Below, one piece after another: positions 28,601 through 37,794 of a DNA stretch of 64,000 bases; positions within the stretch are counted from its first letter, which is position 1, and every line of letters begins with the position of its first letter. Origin of the DNA: DASSFG01 sp035550375 (lineage in GTDB: Bacteria; Planctomycetota; Planctomycetia; Pirellulales; JAICIG01); assembly GCA_035550375.1 (NCBI GenBank), contig DASZPH010000124.1:1-64000 (forward strand), given 5' to 3'. A program made the position numbers and the translations under genes. The notes below the pieces were generated by a model. The model was given only the letters and a program-made list of their open reading frames with translations, searched no databases and was not told where the DNA came from.

Positions 28601-28743
28601 GACGACTTCGGCTGGGGCGGGGGGTCGGCAGCCGACTGCTGTTCGACGGCCTCCTGATCAACGACGTAAAACGCTAAGGAGTCTCCTTCCACAACCGCCA
28701 CGGCCAGGGTCCAGAAGGCAAGTGAGCGGAGAGCGGTTTGCAT
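25627..28743 (-). CDS. secreted CBM9-like / glucose-sorbosone dehydrogenase / cytochrome c fusion
   Basis: The protein of about 1038 residues has three parts. Residues 45-260 resemble the family 9 carbohydrate-binding (DOMON-like) fold, with IVIDGKADEAAWGKA and EARIPWSDF. Residues about 300-650 form a PQQ-type sugar dehydrogenase propeller (GSDH), with GHDGAALAFGSDGMLYIT, GLRNPWRM and SLTGGVVYGG. Residues about 700-1038 match a planctomycete-rich domain of the TIGR03806/HNE_0200 type, holding two haem-binding CxxCH sites at 822-826 (CMVCH) and 944-948 (CAQCH). It likely oxidises sugars outside the cytoplasmic membrane and passes electrons to its own haems. The ATG at 28743 follows the tadA stop after two bases; a signal-like hydrophobic start supports it. 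Confidence 0.87.
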   Translation of the reverse strand: MQTALRSLAFWTLAVAVVEGDSLAFYVVDQEAVEQQSAADPPPQPKSSDEFECRWADAPIVIDGKADEAAWGKAQPIDRFSLPWLAENSRPAKTATKARLLWDRDNLYFFAEMEDADLYADVTEHDGITWENDVFELFFKPADDKPGYYEFQVNPAGTIMDMFLPRRGSGGYRRFKGDGKFHIEAKVSLAGTLNRWQDKDTGWAVEARIPWSDFLRTGGRPAEGEKWKFALCRYDYSAEFEGPELSTCAPLKSRPASFHNHEEYAVIRFVGLNAQSLLRPFGIDEYRPVATSRVVGSPDPPLPYRARRVLPDLRVSYPVFMLTEPGTGRLWIIDQPAPYGPTTIRRTVGEPAKGEVETLLQMEEGIAYSLLFHPDYTTNGYVFVGANAKFGGPQRRTRIARYTVARQPPFQLDPASAVTIIEWPSAGHDGAALAFGSDGMLYITSGDGTSDSDTDIVGQDLSKLTAKVLRIDVDHPDGGKPYSVPADNPFVDVAGARPETWAFGLRNPWRMTADRATGQIWVGSNGQDLWEHVFLLQRGANYGWSVFEGSHPFYPQRQQGNSPHVMPTAEHPHSEARSLTGGVVYGGKKLPELRGAYLYGDYSTGKIWGLRHDGKQVVWHQELADTTLAITAFALDADGELLIADHQAVEKGGFYTLEPNDDRGASSSFPRRLSESGLFRSVKDHAMQTGAIPYDVNAPLWSDGAHKERWLILPPTMIENGREVPVQIDFTTNRNWDLPERTVLVKSFALETKEGDPTSRRWIETRFLTRQQGEWAGYSYRWNDDQTDAQLVEKEGADQEFVIRTAQGERRQNWHYPSRTECMVCHSRAANFVLGVSTLQLNRDHDYGGVIDNQLRVLEHLGLLRANYDSEAVEALRDELLKTGLSDEQANAAIADATATRGQRTPPATGLLARSPERYPHLVDPYDDAQPVELRARSYLHVNCAQCHVEAGGGNAQMELRFETALAKMRIVGVEPLHGPFGLERARLVAPGDPDRSVLPHRMSVRGRGQMPQLATSLVDRRAVDLIRRWIAEMPADQ

Positions 28744-28745
28744 CG

Positions 28746-29204
28746 TTATTTCTTTCCCATCGATCGCTTGACCCTGAAAAACTCGCTCAGCACCGCGCCA
28801 CAGCGGTCGGCGAGCACCCCGCTCACGGTCTGGCAACGGTGGTTCAACCGCGGATCGGCCAGAAGCTGGTAGAGGGTGTGGACCGCGCCGGCCTTGGGAT
28901 CGGCAGCCCCGTAAACCACCCAGGGTATTCGGGCCTGGATGATCGCCCCCGCACACATCGGGCACGGCTCCAGTGTGACGTACAGGATGCAGTCGTCGAG
29001 CCGCCAACTGTTCAACGACTGGGCGGCTTGCGTGATGGCGATCATTTCAGCATGGGCCGTCGGATCTCGCAACTGCTCACGCTGATTGTGCGCCGACGCA
29101 ATCACGTGCTCGTCATGGACGATCACCGCACCGATCGGCACTTCGTCTTCCGCGAGTGCGCGCTCGGCCTCTTGCATGGCCAGACGCATGAAATGTTCGT
29201 GCAT
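28746..29204 (-). CDS. tadA: tRNA adenosine(34) deaminase
   Basis: The 152-residue protein converts A34 of tRNA-Arg(ACG) to inosine. Zinc ligands and the catalytic Glu are visible in HAEMIAI (H51, E53) and PCPMCAGAI (C81, C84). I chose the ATG at 29204 because the family starts with a helix of the form MRLAMQEAERALAEDEVPIGAV; a longer frame from 29240 adds 12 unconserved residues and runs into an inverted repeat. The C-terminal LSEFFRVKR is typical. The next gene starts two bases after its stop. Confidence 0.95.
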   Translation of the reverse strand: MHEHFMRLAMQEAERALAEDEVPIGAVIVHDEHVIASAHNQREQLRDPTAHAEMIAITQAAQSLNSWRLDDCILYVTLEPCPMCAGAIIQARIPWVVYGAADPKAGAVHTLYQLLADPRLNHRCQTVSGVLADRCGAVLSEFFRVKRSMGKK

Positions 29205-29211
29205 AAGACAA

Positions 29212-29276
29212 GGTCTTAGGTCTTCGGAAGCGATGGGCACCTGAGACTAAAGGGCTAAGATCCAACACCTAAGACC
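29212..29276. repeat. 10-bp inverted repeat between argJ and tadA
   Basis: The arms ggtcttaggt (29212-29221) and acctaagacc (29267-29276) are perfectly complementary with 45 bases between them. The space between the argJ stop and the tadA start consists of little else. No T-run follows either arm, so this is not a standard intrinsic terminator. It could be an RNA stem shielding the argJ 3' end or leading tadA. Part of the right arm (aacacctaag) also occurs just upstream of argC on the minus strand. Confidence 0.6.
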
Positions 29277-29279
29277 CCA

Positions 29280-30473
29280 CTATGTATGATAATCGGCGTT
29301 GAGCTGCACGTATTCGGCGGTGAGGTCGGTCGTCCAGAAACGCACGGAGGCGCTGCCGTCGCTGAATTCGAGCAAGACGCTGGTCTCGCGCTGATTGCGT
29401 ATCGACTTCGATACTTCGTCGGCGTCGAAGGCAAGGGGAGAGCCGGCCTCGTAGAGCTTCACGCCGTTGAGGTGCAGCGTGACACCGGACGGATTAAAGG
29501 CGACTCCGGCATATCCGGCCGCTGAGACGATGCGTCCCCAGTTGGGGTCGGCGCCGGCGATGGCCGTCTTGACGAGCGGGCTCTCGGCGACCGTCTTGGC
29601 GATGCGGTGAGCGTCGGCCCGCGTGGCACATCCACGCACGTCGATAGTAACCAGGTGGGTCGCCCCCTCGCCGTCGGCCGGAATGGCACGCGCCAGCTCG
29701 CCGCAAACTTCATCGAGCGCCTGCTGAAACCGGGCGAGTTCGGAGCCGGCCAGGGGGACCGTGCCTGCCGCACCGTTGGCCAGCAGCAACACCGTGTCGT
29801 TGGTGCTCATGTGGCCGTCGACGCTGATGCAATTGAAACTGTCTTCGACGGCGGCCGAAAGTGCCTGCTGGGCCACGGTCGGCTCTAGCGTGGCGTCGGT
29901 CAGGATCAGGCCGAGCATGGTGGCCATTCGGGGGCCGATCATCGCCGCCCCCTTGGCCATGCCGGCGATATGAACCGTCTGGCCCTGAACTTCGACGCTT
30001 CGCCCCGCCAGCTTGTGGTGCGTGTCGGTGGTTATCATTCCGCGGGCCGCCGCGATCAGGGCGGCCTCGTCGGCGGCCAGTCGCTCGGCGGCCGCTGCAA
30101 TGCCGGAGGTAATCTTGTCCATCGGCAAGAACTCGCCGATCACGCCCGTGGAAAGCACGAGCCCCTGCTCGGCGGAAGCGCCGCAGGCGACCGCGGCCAA
30201 CTCGGCCATTCGGGCCGCGTCGCGGTCGCCGCGCTCGCCGGTGCAGGCGTTGGCGTTGCCCGAGTTGATCACGACCGCGCGGATTTTCGAGCCGGGTGTG
30301 CGGGCACGGTCGAGCTTGACCGGCGCCGCGAACACCAGGTTCTGCGTGTAGACTCCCGCAGCCGCTGCCGGCCGGTCGGAGACAACGAGCGACAGATCGA
30401 GCTTGTCGGGATCGCGCTTTATTCCGGCGCGAACGCCAGCAAACCGAAACCCCTTGGGAATCGCGATTGACAT
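29280..30473 (-). CDS. argJ: bifunctional ornithine acetyltransferase/N-acetylglutamate synthase
   Basis: The 397-residue ArgJ recycles the acetyl group from N-acetylornithine to glutamate in arginine synthesis. It is an N-terminal nucleophile enzyme that cuts itself before the catalytic Thr in the GPRMATML segment (T185); GFRFAGVRAGIK, NSGNANACTG, and the C-terminal GADPNWGRI are family marks. The ATG at 30473 gives the usual start (SIAIPKGF); an upstream GTG/ATG frame would add 11 unconserved residues. It lies 35 bases after argC in the same direction. Confidence 0.96.
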   Translation of the reverse strand: MSIAIPKGFRFAGVRAGIKRDPDKLDLSLVVSDRPAAAAGVYTQNLVFAAPVKLDRARTPGSKIRAVVINSGNANACTGERGDRDAARMAELAAVACGASAEQGLVLSTGVIGEFLPMDKITSGIAAAAERLAADEAALIAAARGMITTDTHHKLAGRSVEVQGQTVHIAGMAKGAAMIGPRMATMLGLILTDATLEPTVAQQALSAAVEDSFNCISVDGHMSTNDTVLLLANGAAGTVPLAGSELARFQQALDEVCGELARAIPADGEGATHLVTIDVRGCATRADAHRIAKTVAESPLVKTAIAGADPNWGRIVSAAGYAGVAFNPSGVTLHLNGVKLYEAGSPLAFDADEVSKSIRNQRETSVLLEFSDGSASVRFWTTDLTAEYVQLNADYHT

Positions 30474-30508
30474 GTCTTTGTGAAGACCCCTACTACCTTC
30501 GCACAAAC

Positions 30509-31522
30509 CTACAAGAGGGCGGTTGACTCGGAGAAGCCGAACATCAAATTGAAATTCTGCACGGCCGCCCCCGAGGCGCCCTTAATGAGGTTGTCGAGGC
30601 AACTGATGGTGATGATTCGCCCGCGCACGACGCGGGCCGTGATGTCGCAGTAGTTCGTGCCCGCGCTGTCCTTGGTCCCTGGAAAATGGTCGACGACGCG
30701 CACGAACGGTTCGTTGGCATAGAAGGTACGCAACGCTTCCAGCACCCGTTCTTCCGTGATCTGGCCGCGCGGCCGGGAGTAGGTCGTCGTCAAGATACCG
30801 CGGTCCATGGGGATCAGGTGGGGCGTAAAGATCACGCCCACGTCGGTTCCGCCAGCCGTCGAAAGCACTTGCTCAATTTCCGGCGTGTGCCGATGCCGGC
30901 CCACGTTGTAGGCCGAGACACTCTCGTTGCACTCTGGAAAAAGCGTGGTCATCTTGGGCGTGCGCCCGGCTCCCGAGACTCCGCTTTTGCTGTCCACGAT
31001 GACCTCGTCGGCTTCGATCAACCGTTCCTTCAAAAGTGGCGCCAGGGCGAGAATCGCCGAGGTCGGGTAACAACCCGGATTGGCAATCAGCTCGGCGGGG
31101 GGGATTTTGTCTCGAAACAGTTCGGGCAACCCGTACACGGCGGTCGCCAGCCGCTCCGGGTCGGCGTGTTTTTCGCCATACCATTGTTGATAGACCTCAG
31201 CGCGGCGCAGGCGGTAATCGGCGCTGAGATCGATGACGCGGCATCGTTTCGTGGCAAGCAACTGGGGCACGAGTGAGGCGGTCACACCGTGCGGCAGGCA
31301 GCTAAACACGCACTCGGCCCGCCCGGCGACGGCCACCGGGCCGAGGTCTTCCAAGCGCAGGTCCGTCCGCCCGCTCAACGATGGATGCACGCTGGCCAAC
31401 GGCGGATTGCCTTCCTGCCGGCTCGTCACCGTGGTGATTTGGGCCTCCGGATGCTTCAACAAAAGCTTGACGAGTTCCAGAGCCGAGTAGCCGGTGGCGC
31501 CCAGAATGGCAATGCGAACCAT
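30509..31522 (-). CDS. argC: N-acetyl-gamma-glutamyl-phosphate reductase
   Basis: The 337-residue ArgC reduces N-acetylglutamyl phosphate to the semialdehyde with NADPH. The Rossmann start is VRIAILGATGYSALELV, and the catalytic Cys sits in NPGCYPTSAIL (C151). HTPEIEQ and HLIPMDRGIL complete the signature. The ATG at 31522 is the natural family start; the longer open frame upstream is not conserved. Two copies of taggtgtt (read on the plus strand) lie within 25 bases upstream of the start and might be a regulatory motif. Confidence 0.96.
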   Translation of the reverse strand: MVRIAILGATGYSALELVKLLLKHPEAQITTVTSRQEGNPPLASVHPSLSGRTDLRLEDLGPVAVAGRAECVFSCLPHGVTASLVPQLLATKRCRVIDLSADYRLRRAEVYQQWYGEKHADPERLATAVYGLPELFRDKIPPAELIANPGCYPTSAILALAPLLKERLIEADEVIVDSKSGVSGAGRTPKMTTLFPECNESVSAYNVGRHRHTPEIEQVLSTAGGTDVGVIFTPHLIPMDRGILTTTYSRPRGQITEERVLEALRTFYANEPFVRVVDHFPGTKDSAGTNYCDITARVVRGRIITISCLDNLIKGASGAAVQNFNLMFGFSESTALL

Positions 31523-31756
31523 ATCGGTAGGTGTTGTTGCCTTAGGTGTTTTGGGGCCGGAAATTGAGTCGAAGCGGTAGTATAGTCCTGCGGGCAAGAC
31601 ACCGCCACGAGCACAAGGTTCAGGCACCGCGCTGCCCACTCGTGGAGCGGGCCGACTACCGAGGACAACCGCTCGTTGGGTGGTGTGATTTGTGATAAGA
31701 TCACCGCTCCAAATCCCTCACGATTTAAGGAAATCGGCCGCCGCGGAAAAAGCCTC

Positions 31757-31800
31757 TTGCCAAGGACATGTGTACGTCGATACATTAGAACGTAAGTACA
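31757..31800 (+). promoter_or_regulatory. recA promoter with possible SOS operator
   Basis: A sigma-70-like pair is visible: ttgcca at 31757-31762, 18 bases, then tacatt at 31781-31786. Overlapping the downstream side is agaacgtaagtac (31787-31799), close to the GAAC-N4-GTTC operator of Gram-positive LexA with one mismatch (gtac for gttc). The tgtac/gtaca arms at 31771-31775 and 31796-31800 add an outer inverted repeat. Whether planctomycete LexA reads such a site is not known to me, so this is suggestive only. Confidence 0.35.
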
Positions 31801-31831
31801 CCATCTTTTCTGGCAAGGAGGACGTTCGCCC

Positions 31832-32971
<1,140 letters not shown>

Positions 32972-33058
32972 TCCGGAAAGTGCGCGGCAACCGCCCGTTC
33001 GGCAGGCGAGCGACACGGCCGGTCGGTGCTTTCCGATAACCATCGAGAGCGTACGACC

Positions 33059-34663
33059 ATGAAGCTTGCTATGCACCGCAAACCGACCCCAAAGGGCGAG
33101 ACCGGCAAACTGCGTTCCGCCTTGACGTTGGTTTCTGCCGTCTTCGTTGCGCTGGGCACGTCAGCCGGGCTACCGACTCAGAGGGCGGCGGCTCAAGATG
33201 ACGCCCGCCCGGCGGAAGAGACCAACTACGACCAGATCCGGGGCGGTGGCCAATCGGCTGATGCTCAAGCGGCGGCCGACCTCGAGCTGATCTCGGCTTT
33301 GGAGCGGGTCGTCCAGCGGGCCATCGCGCGGGCGGAGCGGTCGGTCGTCAGCCTCGCCCGGCGAAGGCGGCCTCCGGCAACTTCGCCCTCCGATTGGCAC
33401 TTCGGGCGGCCGTCGCCCGACACGGGAAACCCGTGGGACCCCAATTTCGTGCCCAACGAGTTCGCCACCGGCGTCGTGATCGACGCCAACGGCCTGGTAC
33501 TGACCAATAATCATGTCCTGGGCGACGAGCCGGCGAACCAGGAGTTCTTTGTTCGCACGATCGGCCGCAAGCAGTTTGAAATGAAGGTCAAGGCGAGCGA
33601 CGCCACCAGCGACCTGGCCGTGCTCGAACTCGTTCATCCCGATCTGAGGCGGTCGGGCGACTTTGTGCCGATCGAATTCGGCGATGCGGCCCTGTTGAAG
33701 AAGGGCCAGATCGTGATCGCCCTAGGGAACCCATACGCCATCGCGCGCGACGGCCAGGTGAGCGCAAGTTGGGGCATCGTGGCCAATCTATCTCGGAAGG
33801 CGGCCTCGCCGGTCGAAGACGAAACGCACAAGACGTTGCACGACTACGGCACGCTGATTCAGACCGACGCCAGGTTGAATCTCGGCACGAGCGGAGGCGC
33901 CCTGGTCAATCTCCGCGGAGAAATGGTGGGACTCACGACCTCGCTGGCCGCTACGTCGGGGTTTGAGCAGGCGGCCGGTTATGCCATTCCCATCGATAAG
34001 CCCTTCCAGCGGATCATCCAGACGCTCAAAGAAGGCCGGGAAGTCGAATACGGTTTGCTCGGCATCAATATCAACCACGCCGGCCCGTCGCCCGATCAGC
34101 ACGTTCAGGGAGTGGTCGTAGGCAGCGCCATCCCTGGCGGCCCGGCCTGGAAGGCGAAACTGCAGCCGCGCGACATCATCACCCACGTCGACGGAAAGCC
34201 GATTTACGATTTCGACGGACTCCGCGTGCATGTGAGTCGATTGCCGCCGGAGACGATCGTTACCTTGACGGTCCGACGCCCCGACCAGAATGCCACTCTG
34301 AAGCGGCGGACCATGCTTTCCAAATATCCCGTGGAGCTGCCGCAGACGTTTACCACCCGACCCGCCAGTTGGCGCGGAGCCACGATCGACTACCGCAGGC
34401 CCGGCCGGCGCGACGTGGCCGTGCTGTCGCCTGCGGCGGAAGATCTCTCCACCCCGTGTGTTGCCGTGCGAGAAATCGAGGAAGGAAGCCTTGCCTGGAC
34501 ATCCGGTTTACGGCAAGGGATGCTCATCTCGCAGGTGGGCTCGACTGCCGTCGAGACACCGGGCGAGTTTCGCAAGGCCGTAGCTTCTCAAACGGGACCG
34601 ATCACGTTGCAGTTGGTCGCCGCGGACGGCAGCAAGCATACGCTGACCGTGCCCGCCGAGTGA
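33059..34663 (+). CDS. HtrA/DegP-like trypsin-fold protease with two PDZ domains
   Basis: The protein of about 534 residues has a signal-like segment (about 20-45, ending AAAQ), a trypsin domain (about 80-310) and two PDZ domains (about 325-405 and 445-530). The triad is complete: His in LTNNHVLGD (H152), Asp in TSDLAVLE (D185) and Ser in NLGTSGGAL (S278), where Thr replaces the usual Asn of GNSGG. HtrA proteins are periplasmic quality-control proteases. The ATG at 33059 is preferred; a GTG at 33026 would add 11 residues. It follows recA but the roles are not obviously linked. Confidence 0.9.
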   Translation: MKLAMHRKPTPKGETGKLRSALTLVSAVFVALGTSAGLPTQRAAAQDDARPAEETNYDQIRGGGQSADAQAAADLELISALERVVQRAIARAERSVVSLARRRRPPATSPSDWHFGRPSPDTGNPWDPNFVPNEFATGVVIDANGLVLTNNHVLGDEPANQEFFVRTIGRKQFEMKVKASDATSDLAVLELVHPDLRRSGDFVPIEFGDAALLKKGQIVIALGNPYAIARDGQVSASWGIVANLSRKAASPVEDETHKTLHDYGTLIQTDARLNLGTSGGALVNLRGEMVGLTTSLAATSGFEQAAGYAIPIDKPFQRIIQTLKEGREVEYGLLGININHAGPSPDQHVQGVVVGSAIPGGPAWKAKLQPRDIITHVDGKPIYDFDGLRVHVSRLPPETIVTLTVRRPDQNATLKRRTMLSKYPVELPQTFTTRPASWRGATIDYRRPGRRDVAVLSPAAEDLSTPCVAVREIEEGSLAWTSGLRQGMLISQVGSTAVETPGEFRKAVASQTGPITLQLVAADGSKHTLTVPAE

Positions 34664-34852
34664 TCTTGAGATCTTGCACCGGGAATCGGGAAGCGGGATT
34701 GTCGATTCCGTCCACGGGATCCTCCGCCGCCCTTGGGACGGTGGTGGGCCCTCCACGGCTATCGCCACGGCACGCAAAGCACCCTACCCGCCAAATTGCC
34801 GCGCGGATATGATCAGCGGCTTGAATCAACTTCATTACGTGTTTCAGACGAC

Positions 34853-37465
34853 ATGAAAACGGACGAGCTCCGCGAGAAGTACCTCACCTTCTTCCAGTCC
34901 AAGGGATGCGTGCGCCGGCCAAGCGACGTCTTGGTGCCGCGTTGGGATCCGTCGGTGCTGTTCACGCCGGCCGGCATGAACCAGTTCAAAGACCATTTTC
35001 TCGGCAAGTGCAAGCTGGAATTCACGCGCGCCACGACCTGCCAAAAGTGCCTGCGCACGGGCGACATCGACAACGTCGGGCGGACGGCGTATCACCACAC
35101 GTTTTTTGAGATGCTGGGCAATTTCAGCTTCGGCGATTATTTCAAGCGCGAAGCGATCAACTGGGCCTGGGAGTTCCTCACGGACAAGAAGTGGCTTGGC
35201 CTCCCCGCCGAGCGGCTCACCGTCTCGGTCTACCAGGACGACGACGAAGCGGCCGAAATCTGGGCCAAAGACATCCGGCTGCCCCCCGACCGCATCGAGC
35301 GGATGGGGGAAGACGACAACTTCTGGCCGGCCGGCGCACCGAGCCAGGGTCCCGACGGGGTTTGCGGACCGTGCAGCGAGATCTTCTTTCACACGGGCAG
35401 CGGATCGGTCGAAATCTGGAACCTCGTGTTCACGCAGTTCAACCGCGTGGGCGACCCTCCCAACAACCTTCGGCCGCTGCCCAGCAAGAACATCGACACC
35501 GGCATGGGGCTGGAGCGCACCGCCGCCGTGCTGCAAGGGGTCGAGAGCAATTTTCACATCGACATCTTACGGCCGATCGTCGAGAGGGCGGCCGCGGTGT
35601 GTGGCCTCAAGTACGATCCGACCAGCGACAACGGCCGGCGTCTGCGACGCATCACCGACCACGTGCGAGCTTGCACCTTCGCCATCCACGAAGAGGTCTA
35701 TCCAGGGCCGAAGCGCGAGAAATATGTCATCAAGCGGCTGCTCAGGCGGGCCGTGCTCGACGGCCATCAGCTCGGCATGCACGAGCCGTTCTTGCACCTG
35801 CTTGTGCCGGACGTGGCCGCGATGATGAGCGTTCCCTATCCTGAGCTGCGCGAGACGACCGGCCGCGTCAGCCAGATCATCGAGAAGGAAGAAGAGAATT
35901 TCTTCTCCACCATCGACGGAGGTCTGGAGCGCATCGACCGTATTTTCGCCTCGATGAAGAAAGAGGGGCGAATGATGGTCGCCGGCCACGAAGCGGCCGA
36001 CATGTACACGACTTACGGTTTTCCGCCCGAGCTGTTCGAGACGATGGCGGCCGAGCACAACTTCACCTTCGACTGGGAAGGCTACCGCCGCGCCATGAAA
36101 GAGCATGGCGAAGTGTCGGGCCTTGAACACAAGCTGGAACTCTTCAAGTCGGGACCGCTCGACGCCCTGAAGAAGGCTCTGCACGGAACGGAGTTTCTCG
36201 GCTACCAGCAAATCGAAGCCCAGGCCAAGGTCGTCGGCCTGATTGCCCACGATCAGCTCTGCGACCAGGTGGAGGAGTTGAACAGCAAAGACCCGATCCT
36301 TGTCGTGCTCGACCACACCCCGTTCTACGGCGAAAGCGGTGGACAGGTGGGAGACACGGGCGAGATCGTCGGCGAAGGGTTCCGCTTCGAGGTGATCGAT
36401 ACCCAGAAGGAAAGCAACTTCATGTTGCACCGTGGACACTTGCGGTCGGGGCGGATCCGCCAGGGCGTGACCGTCACGGCCCGCGTGGATGCCGAGCGGC
36501 GGCAGGGAATCCGCCGGGCCCATTCGGCGACGCACATCCTGCACTTTGCCCTGCAAAAGCACCTGGGCAAGCATGCCCAACAGCAGGGATCGAAGGTCGA
36601 CCGCGACTGGCTGCGGTTCGACTTCGCCAACCCGCATTCCGTTTCCCGCGAGGAGCTAGCCAAGATCGAAGACGAGGTCAACGCCCAGGTGATCGGCTCT
36701 GCGCCGGTTTCGTGGGCGACCCTGCCAATCGCCGAGGCGCGCAAGGCCGGCGCGATGATGCTCTTCGGCGAAAAATACCCCGACATGGTGCGGATGGTGT
36801 CGATGGGCGAATTCAGCAAGGAGCTGTGCGGCGGGACGCACCTGGACAACACCGGACAGGTCGGCCTCTTTCGCATCGTGGGCGAGGAAAGCGTGGCGGC
36901 CGGCACGCGCCGCATCACGGCGGTGACCGGTCCCGAGGCTCTGTCGCGGCTGCGCAAGAGCGAAGCAGCCCTGGCGGATGCGGCGGCCGTGTTGCGGGTG
37001 CCCCCGGCCGACGTGCCCGACCGTGTCGCGGCACTAGTCAAGGAGGTGCGCGAGCTGAAAAAGCAGCTCACGTCCGGCGGGAAGGCCGGCGGGGCCTCCG
37101 CCGACGAGCTCCTCTCCTCGGCCGCGACCGTTGGGGGGGCGAAGCTGGTGGTGGCCGAAGTGCCGGACGCGGGCGCCGACGCTTTGCGGCAGTTGATCGA
37201 CCAGTTGCGCCGTAAGGCCGGCTCGGCCGCGGTTCTGCTGGCGAGCCGCGCAGACGACAAAGTGGTGCTCGTCGCCGGAATCACCAAAGATCTCGAGGCC
37301 AAGGGGATGAACGCCGGGGCCTGGGTGCGAGACGCGGCCGCTGTAGTCGGGGGGAGCGGCGGAGGCCGTGCCGACATGGCTCAAGCCGGCGGCAAGCATC
37401 CCGAAAAGCTCCCCGCGGCCCTCGAGGCCGCCGCTGCCACGGCGCAAAAAATCCTCGGCAAGTAG
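34853..37465 (+). CDS. alaS: alanine--tRNA ligase
   Basis: The 870-residue class II synthetase charges tRNA-Ala. Order: catalytic core (FTPAGMNQFKDHFLG; TCQKCLRTGDIDNVG; RTAYHHTFFEMLGNFSFG), tRNA-recognition helices, editing domain with the zinc set HSATH (H557, H561) and CGGTH (C659, H663), and the C-terminal oligomerisation/tRNA-elbow domain ending in GGGRADMAQAGG. The true start is the ATG at 34853 (KTDELREKYLTFF), which fits the family; upstream codons in frame are not conserved. Length is normal. Confidence 0.97.
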   Translation: MKTDELREKYLTFFQSKGCVRRPSDVLVPRWDPSVLFTPAGMNQFKDHFLGKCKLEFTRATTCQKCLRTGDIDNVGRTAYHHTFFEMLGNFSFGDYFKREAINWAWEFLTDKKWLGLPAERLTVSVYQDDDEAAEIWAKDIRLPPDRIERMGEDDNFWPAGAPSQGPDGVCGPCSEIFFHTGSGSVEIWNLVFTQFNRVGDPPNNLRPLPSKNIDTGMGLERTAAVLQGVESNFHIDILRPIVERAAAVCGLKYDPTSDNGRRLRRITDHVRACTFAIHEEVYPGPKREKYVIKRLLRRAVLDGHQLGMHEPFLHLLVPDVAAMMSVPYPELRETTGRVSQIIEKEEENFFSTIDGGLERIDRIFASMKKEGRMMVAGHEAADMYTTYGFPPELFETMAAEHNFTFDWEGYRRAMKEHGEVSGLEHKLELFKSGPLDALKKALHGTEFLGYQQIEAQAKVVGLIAHDQLCDQVEELNSKDPILVVLDHTPFYGESGGQVGDTGEIVGEGFRFEVIDTQKESNFMLHRGHLRSGRIRQGVTVTARVDAERRQGIRRAHSATHILHFALQKHLGKHAQQQGSKVDRDWLRFDFANPHSVSREELAKIEDEVNAQVIGSAPVSWATLPIAEARKAGAMMLFGEKYPDMVRMVSMGEFSKELCGGTHLDNTGQVGLFRIVGEESVAAGTRRITAVTGPEALSRLRKSEAALADAAAVLRVPPADVPDRVAALVKEVRELKKQLTSGGKAGGASADELLSSAATVGGAKLVVAEVPDAGADALRQLIDQLRRKAGSAAVLLASRADDKVVLVAGITKDLEAKGMNAGAWVRDAAAVVGGSGGGRADMAQAGGKHPEKLPAALEAAAATAQKILGK

Positions 37466-37651
37466 AACGCTATTTGCGATCGCTACATTTGTGCTGATCG
37501 CGAGACCAGGCCGAGATCGGTGGCTGCTAGCGACTTCATATGACCCCTGCCGGGCGCGTATTCATGCCGGCCGTGCGGTCCGTCTGCCGATCCCAACGTT
37601 CGGATTGGGTGAGCCATTGGAAAATGGTGTCACACCCGCAGCGATCTAGTA

Positions 37652-37692
37652 GGTAGCAGGCAAAGCTACCGGCCACAAAGTGCTGCGGCCGG
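37652..37692 (+). promoter_or_regulatory. structured 5' leader with GEMM-I-like core
   Basis: In the 329-base gap before the exoprotein gene two hairpins stand side by side. The first is ggtagc (37652-37657)/gctacc (37665-37670) with loop aggcaaa. The second is ccggcc (37669-37674)/ggccgg (37687-37692) with a 12-base loop, so the two compete for two bases. The string gcaaagctaccggcc resembles the conserved 3' half of c-di-GMP-I (GEMM) riboswitches, which read gcaaagc(t/c)acgggcc, but the 5' half with its GAAA tetraloop is not recognisable. The rest of the gap holds a cattggaaaatg hairpin and a gaggag ribosome site before the ATG. Confidence 0.35.
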
Positions 37693-37794
37693 AGGCGCGC
37701 CTTCAGCTTAACCCGCCTTCTCACGCACCCACCTAACCGCCTCGCGCGGCCCCAGCCTTGGGCGCGCTCCCCTACATAAGGAAAGAGGAGTTTC

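Noticed and set aside
26806..28677. 623-codon open frame on the plus strand
   Set aside because: It lies fully antisense to the CBM9/dehydrogenase/cytochrome gene, whose domains are clear. Long antisense frames are expected in GC-rich genes.
35567..37377. two minus-strand frames of 350-356 codons over alaS
   Set aside because: Both are antisense shadows of alaS, which has complete signatures.
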